Source: Branchiostoma floridae
Lineage: Eukaryota; Chordata; Leptocardii; Amphioxiformes; Branchiostomatidae
Reading direction: 5' to 3'
DNA length: 64,000 nt
NCBI RefSeq assembly: GCF_000003815.2
Contig: NC_049989.1
Span: 5,457,245 to 5,521,244 of the forward strand
Of the stretch, positions 44,421-57,404 are shown piece by piece. Within the stretch, counting starts at the first letter, position 1. Every line of letters begins with the position of its first letter. Below the pieces are notes generated by a model. It was given only the letters and a program-made list of their open reading frames with translations. It ran no database searches and was not told the origin of the DNA. A program made the position numbers and the translations under genes.

Positions 44421-46650
44421 TTCCGTAGAGAGCCTGCACTAGCTGTGTAGCCCACAAGCCACGAATAGACTGTATTCTAGTTAAGAGGACTGTGTCCCCT
44501 TGGTCGTGTAGCACCAGCTGCGCCTTATACCTACGATGACATTTTCAGAACGAATTTCAGCCACTCTGATCGAGTCTAATTTACTTCTGACCTAGATGAT
44601 AAGTAATTTGACTCGGTATATATCTGGTAAATTGTACCAAATTACTTGGAGTTTATGTGGATTTGGTAAAGCCCATCAAAATGACTTCGATATCGGTACC
44701 GACGACCCTTTATCTGGGGCAAAATAAGAAGGGAGTTGTTTAATTTCTTACCGCGATTAATTTTCGTTCGGCTATTTTCTCTCAGATTATGCAGCAGCCC
44801 GGCATTGCTGCCACCGGGATTCAGTTTGCGCATCGCCGCGGTCTTTCATTGAATATGTGTTTTCATTGCGATGGCCGGTAAGAGGGATTCCTGACCATCA
44901 TTGATATATTATCATAGAAACTTTGTTATTAAAGCGGAAGTAATTTGAATCTGTATATTGGTGGCAAATTATACAAAATTACTGGGACGGGTGAGATCCT
45001 CAAGGTCGTCGAAGGTCTCGACCAACCTGACGATATGGTACAAAAGAACACATTATAAGTACGGGGGATTTCTATAAGACCCCATGCAAATCGGCTTCGT
45101 CTGGGGCAAAAAGGAAGGAAGTTGTTTTTGTTACTTATTGATTACTTTTCCGTCGGCTGGATTCGGGTAGATTATGTACCAGAGTGGCAATGTTCCCAAT
45201 AGGACTGCACTACGTTCATCTCAATGCTTTGGCCAATTCAGCTCAGGCATTCGTCATGGTTGTCTTCTTGTATTCATCGCGGAGGCTGTTAAGAGGGGTT
45301 GTCGACCCTATGATAGAAACGTCGCTGAGTAGGTGTGATTCTGTGCAAAATGCGAATAGCTTCCAATCACTCTATCTACAAATATGGCTGATTTGATCGT
45401 GTTAAAAGTATCTAAAACTCTTTTTACACCTTTAGGCAGAATGCCAGTACTGTTACACTAGATTGAATCTACTTATCATTGCAGATTCTGGTGAGGGTGA
45501 TTACTCGGATTCGAGACTTAATTTATCAACGTACAGGACTAAACGTGCCACTCAGCCTGAGTTGTAGTATACAATAGTCACACTAACAGCATCTATTTAC
45601 AGATAGCGTAAGCACATACAGAAAATAAATGGCTTCCGATGAAATATGAGTTACTCGTGTTCAGGAGTCTTAAGAAGCTTTTATAACACATTCAGGGTGC
45701 TTATATACAAGACTAGATTATACTTGCATTGATGACACCGTCAAGGGTGAAGATCCGGGGAGAGATGACATTTAAACAAGTGCATAGTATCAATTTAAGG
45801 TTTGCAGAGAGTTGCTCCAACGCACTTCAGACCTTCTTGAACTTTGCGACGACTAGAAAAAAGTTTTGTAGACCGTTGTTGAGTCACGTAGGAGTACTCT
45901 ACGGAAAGTTCACCATGTTGAAGTATAGCATAAACAGGGTAATAGATTCTACGAAAAAGTTTCAACCTCTGCGTCGGAATAACAAGCGTGCAATCAAGTT
46001 TGAAATGGTCCAAATTGTGCAGTGTTCGTCTGGGATATCCCGGATGCTATATGGGCAATTTTGCAACAGTCGAAGGGTTCACATGCTAACGATTGACTTA
46101 ATAGACCTTACAGCCCGCAAAATACTCCCCAGCGTAATGTTTTCTTGAGCACGGATAGGGTGGAATAACACACAATGACAGGCTTTCAGACACTGAATAG
46201 GTGTGTTTTACCCAAACAGACAGGCACTGTGTTTAGAATTTAGATATCCCAAAGAGTCATATTTTTACCAGTACCAGTCATATTTCTAAAAGCGAAACCA
46301 GGATATGTTTAGAAAATAATGTCTTTACTAGTTGTGAGATGATATGTTAGGGTCCTTAAATCCGACGCTTGTAATCATTAGGGGACGACCCTTACACAAT
46401 TTGGAAGTGGACGTAATAGCCTGAAACGTGTTGAAAATACTCGTGATGGAATTATTGTGAAGTAGGACATATGCCAAGTTCAGCAAGTACTCTCTGTTGC
46501 ACTGGAACATGTTTTGAAGATCGTCTTGAATTAGCAAGGCAATTGAGAGGGTTTTGATTGCCAACAGGCTGGGAATCTTTATGATATCAAAGAACTTATT
46601 ACTAGTACTGAGCTAGGTTGTTTTGTTTACAATGATGACAATGACAATGA

Positions 46651-46692
46651 TCTTTATTGCATACTCCTGCCCAACATGGGCTAAATGCATTG
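46651..46692. repeat. Retroposon-like end (partner of 12513-12600)
   Basis: CTTTATTGCATACTCCTGCC followed by GGGCTAAATGCA, after an ATGACA-type simple repeat. Confidence 0.5.
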
Positions 46693-47619
46693 GGTTGGAT
46701 AACTTAAGTATACGTGAAACAGGTTACATCTTATATCATCTAAAAGGGGTTGCAGCATGCTAGCAAAACTGCGGAACTCAAGTTCATGTCCTCGCCTCAT
46801 GGCGTTAACGTTGTTTCAGGGACCAGTCTTCTCCCATTAGGCTTTGAGTAGACGAAGGGTTACTTTGTTATCTTCATATCGTAGATATGCTGTCTTCATG
46901 TATGGATGCATTTTAACTGATAAAATTGGGGAGGGGGTAGGAGTATGAAGACAACCACGTAGTGACATTGACGGTGATATTCAGGCTAAGATATTAATGC
47001 GTTATGATATGAATTGTGAGGCCGATCTTCAAAAGATGCCATCGATGGATTAAACTTGAACCCCTATATGGGGAGTGTGTGGTAACTAATACGATAATGA
47101 TAATCAACAGTCCAGATAAGCCTGCCTTCCAAGCCTGATCGGATAAAGGCAATACGTCCATATCTAACGGCTTCCAATGGCTCTGACGTCATGCCCCATA
47201 CCTTATAAGGCGAAGAAATGTGACCGTTTTGTGGATGATCTAATGTGTGGCATGAGCAGGATAATGTATCAGCTTGCTAAGCTGGGGAGGGTTTTACCGA
47301 CAAAATTATCTCTGCTATATGTACAGCATTGCGATATGATCAGGAGAAACGTTGTAAGGAAGATACTCTAAAGGAAACATTGACAGTCGAAGAACATTAC
47401 AAGGGGAATATTTCGTGTCCCCCACAGAACTGCCAGGAGGATAGAGCACTTTATGAAAAATTCGCTGTCAGCTTTCAAGACTGTGACGTCTTGTGCATAC
47501 CAAGAAGAACATTGAACGCACTTAACCCCAGTGTTGGACTGCATGTAACCGGTCAAACCCTTTTGTGCAGTATCTCACTCTCTCGCTCAGTACATTAGGT
47601 GACGTTGGAATGAATCAAT

Positions 47620-47730
47620 ATTTAAGGGTTAATGACCCGCTCCGAGGTGTATATGGTGTCATAGCGCCTGGCCATGGTCCTTTGCTATAACCACCGAATA
47701 AAACCACCGAGTGAGCGAGGCGTTGTAAAT
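47620..47730 (-). repeat. Partial copy of the foldback element at 57405-57545
   Basis: Shares, in reverse orientation, TATTTAAGGG, a GAGGTGTATATGG block, CGCCTGG, GGTCCTTTGCTATAACCACC and CCACCGAGTGAGCGA with the 57.4-kb copy. Confidence 0.65.
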
Positions 47731-49590
47731 AATAGACGCAACAATACGTTACAGATACCATGCCCAAGTACTGGAAAAGCTGGTATGGTGTAAGTTTGTC
47801 CAAAACATATTATATCAGAAGGACTAAGGATAAAGTTTATCTAATGCTCGTTTGTATGGCATCAGCAGAGCGTTTTGGACACATACTGTAATATCTATTG
47901 CGCTATAGACACCGCACTTTCTTTACATAATCCTAGCTCATCTAGTTCAATCAGTATTCCTTGCACCGCCTCTCTTTTGTCACTTTTAACTCTTGATGGC
48001 ATTATGAGCGGGTAACCATCTGATAAAAGCTACATCGCGGCTATCGGTTATTTCATCACGTACTGTACTGTGGACACTGATCTTATTACAGGCCTTTTTG
48101 TCCATGATAAAACTTGCGTGACCGATCTTATAAATCATTCTTGTGGAGGGAGGCGGAAAATCCTGGTTTCTAGTGGCCCCCAGTGGAAACCTCTGCGTGG
48201 AGAATAGTGACAGGGCAAGAGAGCTTGGAGAATTTCTCTTTGCTGTGGCTCGTTTATTCTCTTTCATGCCCGCCCTAGTGTGCTTTTAAATCTAATTGTT
48301 GCTTGTTTTTGCAGAATCTGTAATTTGTACAAAGGGAAAGATAATTTCGTGATGTACATGTGTTATCCTGAGGCGACTGTGCCGATCAAACCTCGCAAAC
48401 CTTATTACGGCCAGTGAACTGAATCGCATATAGATACAAAAAAAAGCTTGTTATTTGTCTCAACTCTAGGGCCGAGTGTAAAGTAACTATGTCAACTGTC
48501 TTCCACCACTGATTTCTACTATCTATCCCCCTTTTATTGCCATTTTTATTGTCTCTGATGCGAATTAGCACTATTCTGAGATTATAAGAACGCAGATGAA
48601 TTTAAGAGGTTATGAGAATCGAAGGTTTTTAGGAAGACTCATCGTCATTGAGTTTTGTTGAAGTATCTTAAGATTATCCAGGGTGAAGGAAATCATACAT
48701 ATAGCAGTGGTTTTTTTACGACACGAGGCAATGAGAATAGAAAGTATGAATATCGATTAGTCACAAGATAACAAATAAAGAGTTCAAAGATTGGAAGTAA
48801 AAGAGCTTGTGTACCTTGGATGTTTTCTCGTTCTCCGACTGCACAAAAGCGTCATATAACATGTCTGTATGCAAAATATTTTTCTTCTACTAAACATGTT
48901 TTGACCTGTGTTAGCTATATCCGTATAATCACATTATTCTGGATGTAATGTGCGAAGTTTCATCGTCAAGACAACGTCGTTAATAACTTTCCAGATGTTG
49001 TTGACATACAGAGATTGTAAACTAACAGCTGAGAGGTCTCAAATAGGAATCGGTACAATATGAATGTGAACAGGTGGGAGGGAGTGGTATATAATAAGTA
49101 GCAGTGAACAAAGTATTGTTCTCGGTGTGTTTGCCTGTCTGTTTGCTTGTCTGTATTTTGCAAATGCAGATGCTAGTCACGTTCACCTTAGAGTGACATA
49201 ACGTTAAGACCATTTCGAGTTCTCAGAATGACAGAAAGTCAAGTTCAGGGTTGCCAAAATTAGTACTTAATCCACCTTGTTTCCGTAACTGATAGACATT
49301 TCAGGTCATCGGATGAATGAAAGAATTGTGTTTTTGATCTGTTTTTTTTTTAAAAATATTTCCATATTCTCATATGCTTTGGATTCCAGGCGATCACTTC
49401 CCCATTTTGATTGTGAAAATGCCCCCCCCCCCCGTACTGTCTATTTATCACATTATTCTAGTTCAAAAAAGGTTTTCCAGTCGAAAACCGTGTTAACTAC
49501 TTTTACACGTGCTAATGGTTGTCACAAAACATCACATTATTTTACCAGTACATTTAGACCAGAATTATCCTTTTACCAGTGAAAAAATGC

Positions 49591-49673
49591 GATAGAGGGG
49601 TGCTATCACATTTTTTTCACTAGTAGACAAAAGATTTGGTCTATTAGTGAAAAATGTGATAGCGTCCCTCTAT
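49591..49673. repeat. Imperfect inverted repeat (37-bp arms)
   Basis: The left arm contains GTGCTATCACATTTTTTTCAC and the right arm its imperfect complement GTGAAAAATGTGATAGCG, around a 10-base loop. A small foldback element is likely. Confidence 0.65.
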
Positions 49674-50798
49674 GGCTTTAATTCACTAGTATATATCCAA
49701 TTATTGAAATAACAGTTCGAAAGCAAGTTATCATAACTTTTACAACTATCACGTTTTCTGCCCAAAAATACTATTCAGGGCTAAATATATGTGGTAAATA
49801 ACGTTAACCGAGCACCGCCCAACCCCCTAACCCCTCCCAACCCACACACCGCAGCACAGACAGCGCCAAAGCACCTCTCCCGTGATGATTCAGCTGATCG
49901 CCTGAGTAGCCCTCTCCTTCGCACATGTTGATGACAATCTATCTTACTATAACGACACAAACCGTTTAAGGGGGAAATTACAAAATGCTTGATGACGCAT
50001 TTATAGCCAACTGCTATCAGACAAAGCATGTCAAATGTTCTAAAGCAAATCGGTGGTATATTACCGGGAAATAAAACGGACGCCGCTAGAAACACCTCAA
50101 GTTTCCAGAGGCGTCTGTCAGTTTTCTGATTTTCTTTTCTTATCGTTCATTAAACGCGACGGCAGATATAAAGTACAGATATGAGACGATTCTACGTATT
50201 GTACGTAATACAAATTGCATCCCGCCTTAACCGTGTAATAGCATAACGAAACATAGTCTATAAGCACTGAAATTGCAATTGTAATTTCAAATGTGTAGAT
50301 GCTAACTACCCTTGTTAGGTTTCTCTAAAGAGTGTGCATCTTTGAGCTATGAGAATACTTCTAGATTGGACTAAGCGATTGACAGGAGAGCTTAAAGCCC
50401 CTTTCATGAAACAGTGGATCTCACGTTGGCCGTCGGCGGTAGAAACGTGACGCTTGAAGAACTTTTGAGAGCTCGCCGGAAAAGCTCCAAGGGAAAGTTG
50501 TGAATCTCTTGGATCGGTACACCGTTAAAAAACATCAGTGCTCTAGCCTCTGGCAAGAGAAATTAATACATTTCTTTGAAGACTATATCCCCAAAGAGAC
50601 CTTCAATGGTTTCACTGTGATTGTAGAAACGTTTCACTGTGATCTGCGTACGCAGTAACCTTCTCTTATTCCTCCCCATTAGCGACCGCTTGTCGCCTCG
50701 CTTTGACAAGGGCAGAGGATAGAGAAACCGACAGGATTACAGTAACAGACACTGTCAGCATAGAGGCTAGCTGTTCTTCAGTGATATGAATAATCCCG

Positions 50799-50838
50799 GG
50801 GTTATAGTCTGTTATTGTGGGTTATAGTCTGTTATTGT
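50799..50838. repeat. 20-bp tandem duplication
   Basis: GGGTTATAGTCTGTTATTGT is present twice in a row. Confidence 0.9.
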
Positions 50839-51061
50839 ATTGAGGTCTGTATTTACATCATTTCACACAAAAAAATAGTACCCGGAAGAAAAATAGTGTT
50901 GCGCACTGCATACGCACTTGATACGTAATGGATAAGCTGAAGTCTAATTCATACGCGTGACGTATAATTCTATTTATTCCGAAAAATTCCAAATGTTGGG
51001 CGTATTGACAGAATTTCATACGGACCTCATACAGACTTGAAAATATACGCACGCGTGAACC

Positions 51062-51290
51062 CGCCCTTATAGTTATATAACACTGATAAGGCATAGAGAC
51101 AATCCTTTACACTTTACAGTCTGTTATATAACACCAGAGTAAGGCCACAACTTTAACGAACGCTGCCATATAGGCTGCCCTTAACACGTTATTGTCTGTT
51201 TTATAATACCAAAGCAAAGGCGACCACTTTAAACAAACGCTGCCGGCATAGAGACTATTTTGAACCTATTATTGTTTGTTATATAACACT
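51062..51290. repeat. Minisatellite-like array, units of about 75 bp
   Basis: GTTATATAACAC or close variants recur at about 51072, 51122, 51200 and 51278, followed by AAGGC(G)AC...ACTTTAA.(C)AAACGCTGCC and CATAGAGAC-type text. Units are diverged. Confidence 0.65.
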
Positions 51291-51671
51291 GTTCAGAAGT
51301 ATACCCAACTAAGGCTAAAACTGGACAGGAGATTGTCATCGATTTATTTAGGCTTTCACGGGATTTCAGCGACTCAGAGAAAGTGACGTTTGTGTTTGCC
51401 AGTTTTAGAGAGATATTTTCCTGCAGCTTAGTAGCTCAGCGGTAGCGGATTGACGTTAACGTTGTTGAACACTTCTAACACTAAGTCAGGCCTATAGGGC
51501 ATGTAGGGTATAGCTGTATGTTTAGATCGTTGTTGCTATTATAAGATACCACAGTGAATGCGAGCCAGCTGGGTTCTCCCTGCCGCTCGAAATAAACCAT
51601 AAACGGTTTTGAAATTCATTTACCGTTAGGTTTTTGGTCGCAATGATTTACAGCTAGATACACGTAGGAAG

Positions 51672-52086
51672 TAGGGTTGGGTATCGGTACAGAAAGTTCA
51701 GGTCCAGGCACGGTCCAGGTCCAGAGGATCAGGTCCAGGTCTGGCCCTGAACCTGGACCTATGAAAACTTGTGAATGGGCGATAATACTCAAAACAATGG
51801 TTCATTTCGCTAAAAGAAATCTGTTTCATGGAATATATCCGACGTCCAGTGGCTTTTGAAATCCTATCGGAATCACTGTATAAACTTAGTAAAAATAAGT
51901 ATCAACTCTCCTCTACTTCACTCTTGTTATTTTCTTGCACCAGTAAGCCCCAAAACACGTAAACACCTGCCGGTATAATCTCTTCATTTTCGAATCGGTC
52001 CAACATCCAGTCGCCGACTTTTTAGGTACGTTTTTTTAATCGGTCCAACAAGAAAAAACGGTTGTGTGTACCGGTACCTACCCCTA
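51672..52086. mobile_element. 415-bp non-autonomous hAT-type element
   Basis: Ends TAGGGTTGGGTATCGGTAC (left) and the complement of TAGGGGTAGGTACCGGTAC (right) form imperfect inverted repeats. Exact 8-bp copies GTAGGAAG flank it (51664-51671 and 52087-52094). The left part carries several GGTCCAGGT motifs, some inverted (51703-51758), and CGGTCCAAC occurs twice near the right end; such subterminal repeats are usual transposase-binding regions in hAT elements. Confidence 0.8.
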
Positions 52087-53954
52087 GTAGGAAGTGTATT
52101 TTGAATGCTGCTGCACACTACGTAACTTTCTAAACATTGACAATATAACTGGAGCCTACAAGTCTATAACAATCCCCAATCATCCATAACAGGTGAATGT
52201 GCATACATCTTTGACGATATACATACATGGACATACATGCACACTATCCATATATCTATAATGTTTTTTCTCATAAAGGTTCGCCTTCATCTTAATATCT
52301 GCTTAGCTATTACAGTATGTGCCTAGAATTGAGTTTATGTCACATATAACTTGCGTGGGTCCACGATAACGTGCTTGTGACTGCGATGTTACGTTGACAC
52401 TTACAATGGTCTTTGAACTTCATATAAAACTCATAAAATAACATATGCAGCTAGAATCGCCCCATGAGAAATGCCAATGAAGGTCCGACATCAAGGTAAT
52501 GATGATACACAATCAAAAGTTACCCAAGCAACTGTGAACAGTCGGGCGTTTCAGGCAGCACCCTCTGCCTTTCGTCTGTGACTGGTGAAATGTAGTGGAT
52601 GAAATGTCGGACGTTTACAAAACTTATCCGGTAGCTCGAGTATTTTTTGTATTGTTTCACCGTATAGAACCAGGGGAGCCATTTCAGGGTCGATTTGTGG
52701 TTTCCACTGGATGCCTTTAGGGGCAAGGAATGAGAGAATAGTGGTGTAATGGGGTGAAGATTGCCCACTTGAACTTGCAGTCTAGGAAGTCAAGTTCACT
52801 TGAAATGCTAATTGGACATTGCCCCTCACGCTATCTTCTGCACGCTGTTTGGCAAATACTAGCTATTTGTAATCTTACCACCACGTCTTACACATATATC
52901 AAGCGTGACTTGAAAGAAAGTTTTCGGGTACGTCTACGGCCATGGCTGTCCACCTGTGGAGAAGGGAGGTACTTCGGAATCAGTCGGTAACTTGTGGAGC
53001 GTAAATCTTCATGTCACTAGACAATCAATGATACGGGTTTCCTTCATTAACTGTTACTGTAGTGTTACATGTATACATTGCTCAACCACATGGATGTATG
53101 AATTGGATTTTAATGCTACTAGCCCTCGCCTGATCTTCTGTTATCTGCTATTAAGATTATCTTATTTTTGCCGTGAAATGGTTACGGCACAAATAAAACC
53201 ACAGTGACATTAAAGTTCCCCGCCACGTCTTTGGTTGCCATAGAGCCAACGAAGAGTGAAACAGTTTTTTCTATGGTCTGATGCCTCCGAGTCGCTCCTG
53301 GCGAAAACAACCATTTGCGAAAGTGGGCGCCAGTAAGAACTGGTAATTTGCAGTTCTCAAGAAAGGTCTCCAGTCTCCTTCCCGCTTGAGTGGTTTCGCC
53401 AGAAGAGCTAAATGGTTCCCTAATTTCGATACTTCGCCAAATAAATCTATCTAGATCTGCGTTCGGACAAAATGTTTTTGTCAAAGGAGAGTTATCAGAC
53501 GAACTATACTTGTCTGTATAGTCTATATTTTAATATTGATATAAATTTAGTTAACAAACGTTCATTTGTACGTAGTATATAAATGGTATTATTGCGGTAA
53601 ATCTTATTTATCACGTATTTAAGATTAATTAGTACGTTTTATTTGAACGTGTATGTTCCCCTTTTTTAAAATTTCAAGTGCGTCATTTTTTTGTAAAAAG
53701 GTACCGTAAGTTTTGTTCAGATAACGGCGGTACAATTGCAAAGTATCTCACTCAACGGTCGACAAAACACTTCGCCTGCAATCATAAGCGTCTACAACTT
53801 TGCGATGACATGTGACAAGGACATGTCGGCGGTATGTTGAAGCTTCAGGTAAGTATGAAAAATTATGTACTTTACACACTTGCGGTGACATGATGGGTTC
53901 TTGATTGTGCAATCAAGCAAGCTGTCGATCGTTTGAAGTTGTTTTCCCAGCTCT

Positions 53955-54055
53955 TCATAAGGTCCCGTGCTCGAGGAGGTGCCTCGACCACGTTAAACAG
54001 CCTCATTACCCACACTTTGGGTACCTACTGGCTGCAAAATACACCCGATATTATA
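53955..54055 (+). repeat. SINE-body-like repeat (partner of 23285-23390)
   Basis: GGTCCCGTGCTCGAGGAGGTG, ACAGCCTCATTACCC and GGGTACCTACTGGCTGCAAA in the same order as the copy at 23.3 kb. Confidence 0.55.
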
Positions 54056-54330
54056 TCCGGCATACATGTACGCTGAAAACGTTTACAACTGAGAGTTAAC
54101 TAAGGCCACAGCAAGTAAATCTTATGGATAACATGTACATATTCAGCAATTTCCAAATCCAATGCGAGAGAGCGAAAAAAAAGAAAGATTGGCGAAAATA
54201 AAGATGTCTACATTTTCAAAATAAACAACAGTCATATTGTAACAGATAATAAGTTTAAATTTCCCTATTTCTATCCGTGAATAGTTTCATCAGGTTGGTA
54301 CGTCACTGAATAAATAGACTCTTTTTACAC

Positions 54331-54400
54331 AACCATTGTTTTATTCAAACCGACGTTTCGATGACCGTCTGTCACCTTCTTCAGGGCAATTCTGACTGGT
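54331..54400 (-). mobile_element. Possible Penelope-like element fragment
   Basis: On the minus strand, CTGAAGAAGGTGACAGACGG followed by TCGAAACGTCGG and AATAAAAC resembles the GAAGAAGG...CGAAACGTCG end seen in Penelope-like retroelements. Only the terminal segment is present. The call rests on remembered motif similarity. Confidence 0.4.
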
Positions 54401-54582
54401 TCACATTGTACTGCAGGACAGGTGTCGCTGCTCACAGTTCAGATGCGGTTCCTTATTTCTAGCCTTTGTTTACACAATCTCTTGAGGCAACTGTCGGGCC
54501 TACATATCTTCGGCTGGGGATCCTGAACTCTGCCAAATAGGACTTTAAATGGAGGTCCCATGTTTGAGGAGAGCCACTAACC

Positions 54583-54720
54583 GGTGCAATGGCCTAGTGG
54601 GTAGAGTGTTCGCCTTGCATTCGGTAGGTCATGAGTTCGATCCCTGGCCGAGTCATACCAAAGACTTTAAAAATGGTACATACTACTTTCTCTGCTAGGC
54701 ACTCAGCATTTGGGAAAGAG
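54583..54720 (+). mobile_element. tRNA-derived SINE of a second family
   Basis: GCAATGGCCTAGTGGGTAGAG (A box region) and GGTCATGAGTTCGATCCC (B box) are spaced as in a tRNA, followed by a body with AAAATGGTACATACTACTTT. It appears inserted into a GGAGGTCCCATGTTTGAGGA body like that of the other SINEs. Confidence 0.7.
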
Positions 54721-55250
54721 TATGGAAGTTGAACACACACCACTACCAGTGGACTACCCCCCTGCTGTAGTGATTGCGTTGTGTGGACCAGGGCTAAGGA
54801 AACAACACTTATCTAAAGGAGTAGGGGTCTATGCTGGTGTGGGTGGATCAATAACTCTGTCTGGATATGCAGCTTGCACTCTTCGGAGCCATGAGCCGGT
54901 TATCGGATATGCAATACAAACAAACAGAGAAACAAACAGGATTGAAACAAAGCTGGAAAAGGGATGGAACCTATTCAATGTTTGGAGATTTCTTGCACTT
55001 TAATTGTTTTTCGAAGCCACGATGGCGTAAGCTGTGGCGTGACATATTTTCTTGACACTGGCTGACTAACAAGATGCCGCCATGGTTGAGAGAAAACTAT
55101 AAATAATTTACTTTTTTCTGCTGTCGTTCTTTCAAATCGGATATTTACTGACGTATGTCGACTTTCCCAGCATTACAACTGTTAATGCAAAAGCACCAAA
55201 GAAGCTCTTCAGGGACATTAGTCGAATGTCAGTATTGTCCTCCTATGCTA

Positions 55251-56175
55251 CGAGGGCGGTTCAAAAAGTAATGCCACTGGTTTTATAACAAACTCATGTT
55301 TTCATCGAATGAGTTGAAATTTGTCACAAATGTACAAGGCTATATTCTCTTGAGATTGAGATATCTCAATTTGTGGTTCAGTTTTTTATGAGCAACTGAG
55401 ATGATTTTAAGATGACCAAACCCTTAAAAGCTTGTCAGGAGATCAGTTCCTCTAGATCTTACCATTTTAAGACTATTGTAGAAAACTGAAATTTCACCCG
55501 TATATTAACAAACGTCTCTATAGATTACATGCCAAATTTCATGTTTGAACTCTCAATGGTTCATCTTTTACAGCCACTAGAATGGAGCGAGTTGCTATAT
55601 TACAGACAGTTTGATTAATAGCCAAATACGTGATTTGTTGAATAAAGGTTTTTGTAGACTGCTTTTCCATTAGCCAAAAGATGTGAAACTTAGCACAATT
55701 ATTAACTGTTTCAAGATCAAGATGTTTGATTTTTCTCAGTTAATAAAAAAGTCGGTTATGGACACTTTAAGCAGCTCACCCCTAATCAACCGCTAATTTC
55801 GACCCTGACGACCTCACTTCACACCAGGAACGAAAAAATAATAAATGATTGTATTTACAAAATCAAAATAGGTATGTGGCTTACAGAGAAGTGCAACTTG
55901 ATACATGTGCAATTTCAGTTTCTTACAATAGCTACAAGTGATTTAGAGACATTGTCAATTGCACGTTAATTAACCCTCTAATTTCTTCCGACGGGACAAC
56001 AGGGGTGTGGTCATCTTGAACTCAACTCAGTCACTCATAAAGATTTTAACAACAAATTGAAATATGTCAATCTCAAGAGGATATATTCTTGTACCTTTGT
56101 GCCAAATTTCAGCTCATTCGATGAAAACATGAGCCTGTTATAAAACCAGTGGCATTACTTTTTGAACCGCCCTCG
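55251..56175. mobile_element. 925-bp mariner-type element with very long inverted repeats
   Basis: Ends start CGAGGGCGGTTCAAAAAGTA in both directions and are flanked by TA on each side (55249-55250 and 56176-56177), the mariner/Tc1 target. The inverted repeats are nearly identical for the first 75 bases and remain alignable for about 185. The interior has no transposase-length frame, so it is non-autonomous or decayed. Confidence 0.82.
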
Positions 56176-56219
56176 TATATGGAGAGCTCGGCATGAGCCA
56201 CACTGGGAGAACTGTGCAA

Positions 56220-56292
56220 TAGAATGATTTTAAGACGAATGATTTTAAGACGATACTGAACTAAATTATTTTAAGACGATACTGAACTAAAC
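56220..56292. repeat. Short minisatellite, ATTTTAAGACGA units
   Basis: ATGATTTTAAGACGA twice, then two copies of a TTTTAAGACGATACTGAACTAAA-type unit (broken here for length: TTTTAAGACGATACTGAA). Confidence 0.8.
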
Positions 56293-57059
56293 TGTGTGAT
56301 ATCATTGTTGTAAAGTCATATGTACATTAGTCCATGTCTCCCTGCATGTTTGATCTGCTAAGACCAACATGACCTGGGATCAATGTCACTTTCTTTTATT
56401 TTCTGAATAAAGAATGATTTTATATATACTCGAGTAATCTCGCCTACAGGCAAGAAAAAATAAACTACAAATAATCACTGTATAAAAAGAAATCATCGCC
56501 TTTTCATCTGGCGATACGATGTTAAAAATTTGATTTCAAACCTGAAATCAAATGCTGACCACCTTCTATCATGTGATCAGCATGGTACTGTACACATCTT
56601 GTCTTTATTTTGCGGCTCTTACACATCTTAAAAATGTGCGCTTTTTATTCAGTCTGTGGGCAGAAACAATTCCGTGTGTGCCTGGTTATGTTTGAGAGAG
56701 ACTTAATCCCTCCTCCCGTCGCCTAAGGTCATATTGCACCATTACGCACGAACTTTATCTAATTTTCAAACAAAAATTGGATCTATTCATGGACACACGG
56801 ACAGAAAACACTGCTGCATTGACACAATGTCGTTTTGTTTCACAGACAAGCCTTCAACTTTGGATGTGTTAGCCCTTGAGTCATTGAGTTATTGGGTGGG
56901 CCGACTACTCACTCTTTGCAGCCAGGGGCTGAATTGCGAGGAGCTTACAATAGGCGGAGCTAATTATAAATCGCAAATGTCTGGAGCGAGCTGCCATTCA
57001 GGTGACCTCAATACGACAGCAATTACCCCAGATGCGGCCAAGGTACTATAAGTTTTGAA

Positions 57060-57330
57060 CTATTCACACCGCACCATCTCACGTGTGGCGGGTTCTTTAA
57101 CGTGCCTGGGGTATGGCTCTCCCCAGACACGGGACCTCCATTTAACGTCCTATCTGAGGGACGGCCCTAGCACAAGCTAGGTACTCATTTTCACCTGAGT
57201 TAAGTGAGGAAAGTCGTGTTAAGTGCCTTTCCGAAGGGCACAAGATCGGTTACACGGCAGTGGGGATTCGAACCCACGACCTCTCGGTCACGGGCCGAAC
57301 ACGCTGCCGCTGCGCCACGCGGTCCCACAG
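57060..57330 (-). mobile_element. Near full-length tRNA-derived SINE
   Basis: Read on minus: head GACCGCGTGGCGCAGCGGCA with B box GGGTTCGAATCCC (57262-57274 on plus), body TGTGCCCTTCGGAAAGGCAC and ACTTTCCTCACTTAACTC, then GAGTACCTAGC, GATAGGACGTTAAATGGAGG and GGCACGTTAAAGAACC blocks. It is the most complete of the SINE copies here and explains the body fragments at 23.3 and 54.0 kb. Confidence 0.75.
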
Positions 57331-57404
57331 AACGTGACAATGTACCAGATGTGTGCTCCACTATTTCTATTATACTAACGAGAATCAAATATATCATTTA
57401 TTAC

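Noticed and set aside
45729-46148. 139-codon open frame
   Set aside because: No recognisable domain, no biased composition, no adjoining exon.
51425-51460. tRNA-like TTAGTAGCTCAGCGGTAGCGG segment
   Set aside because: Only an A-box-like stretch; no B box or stem closure found.
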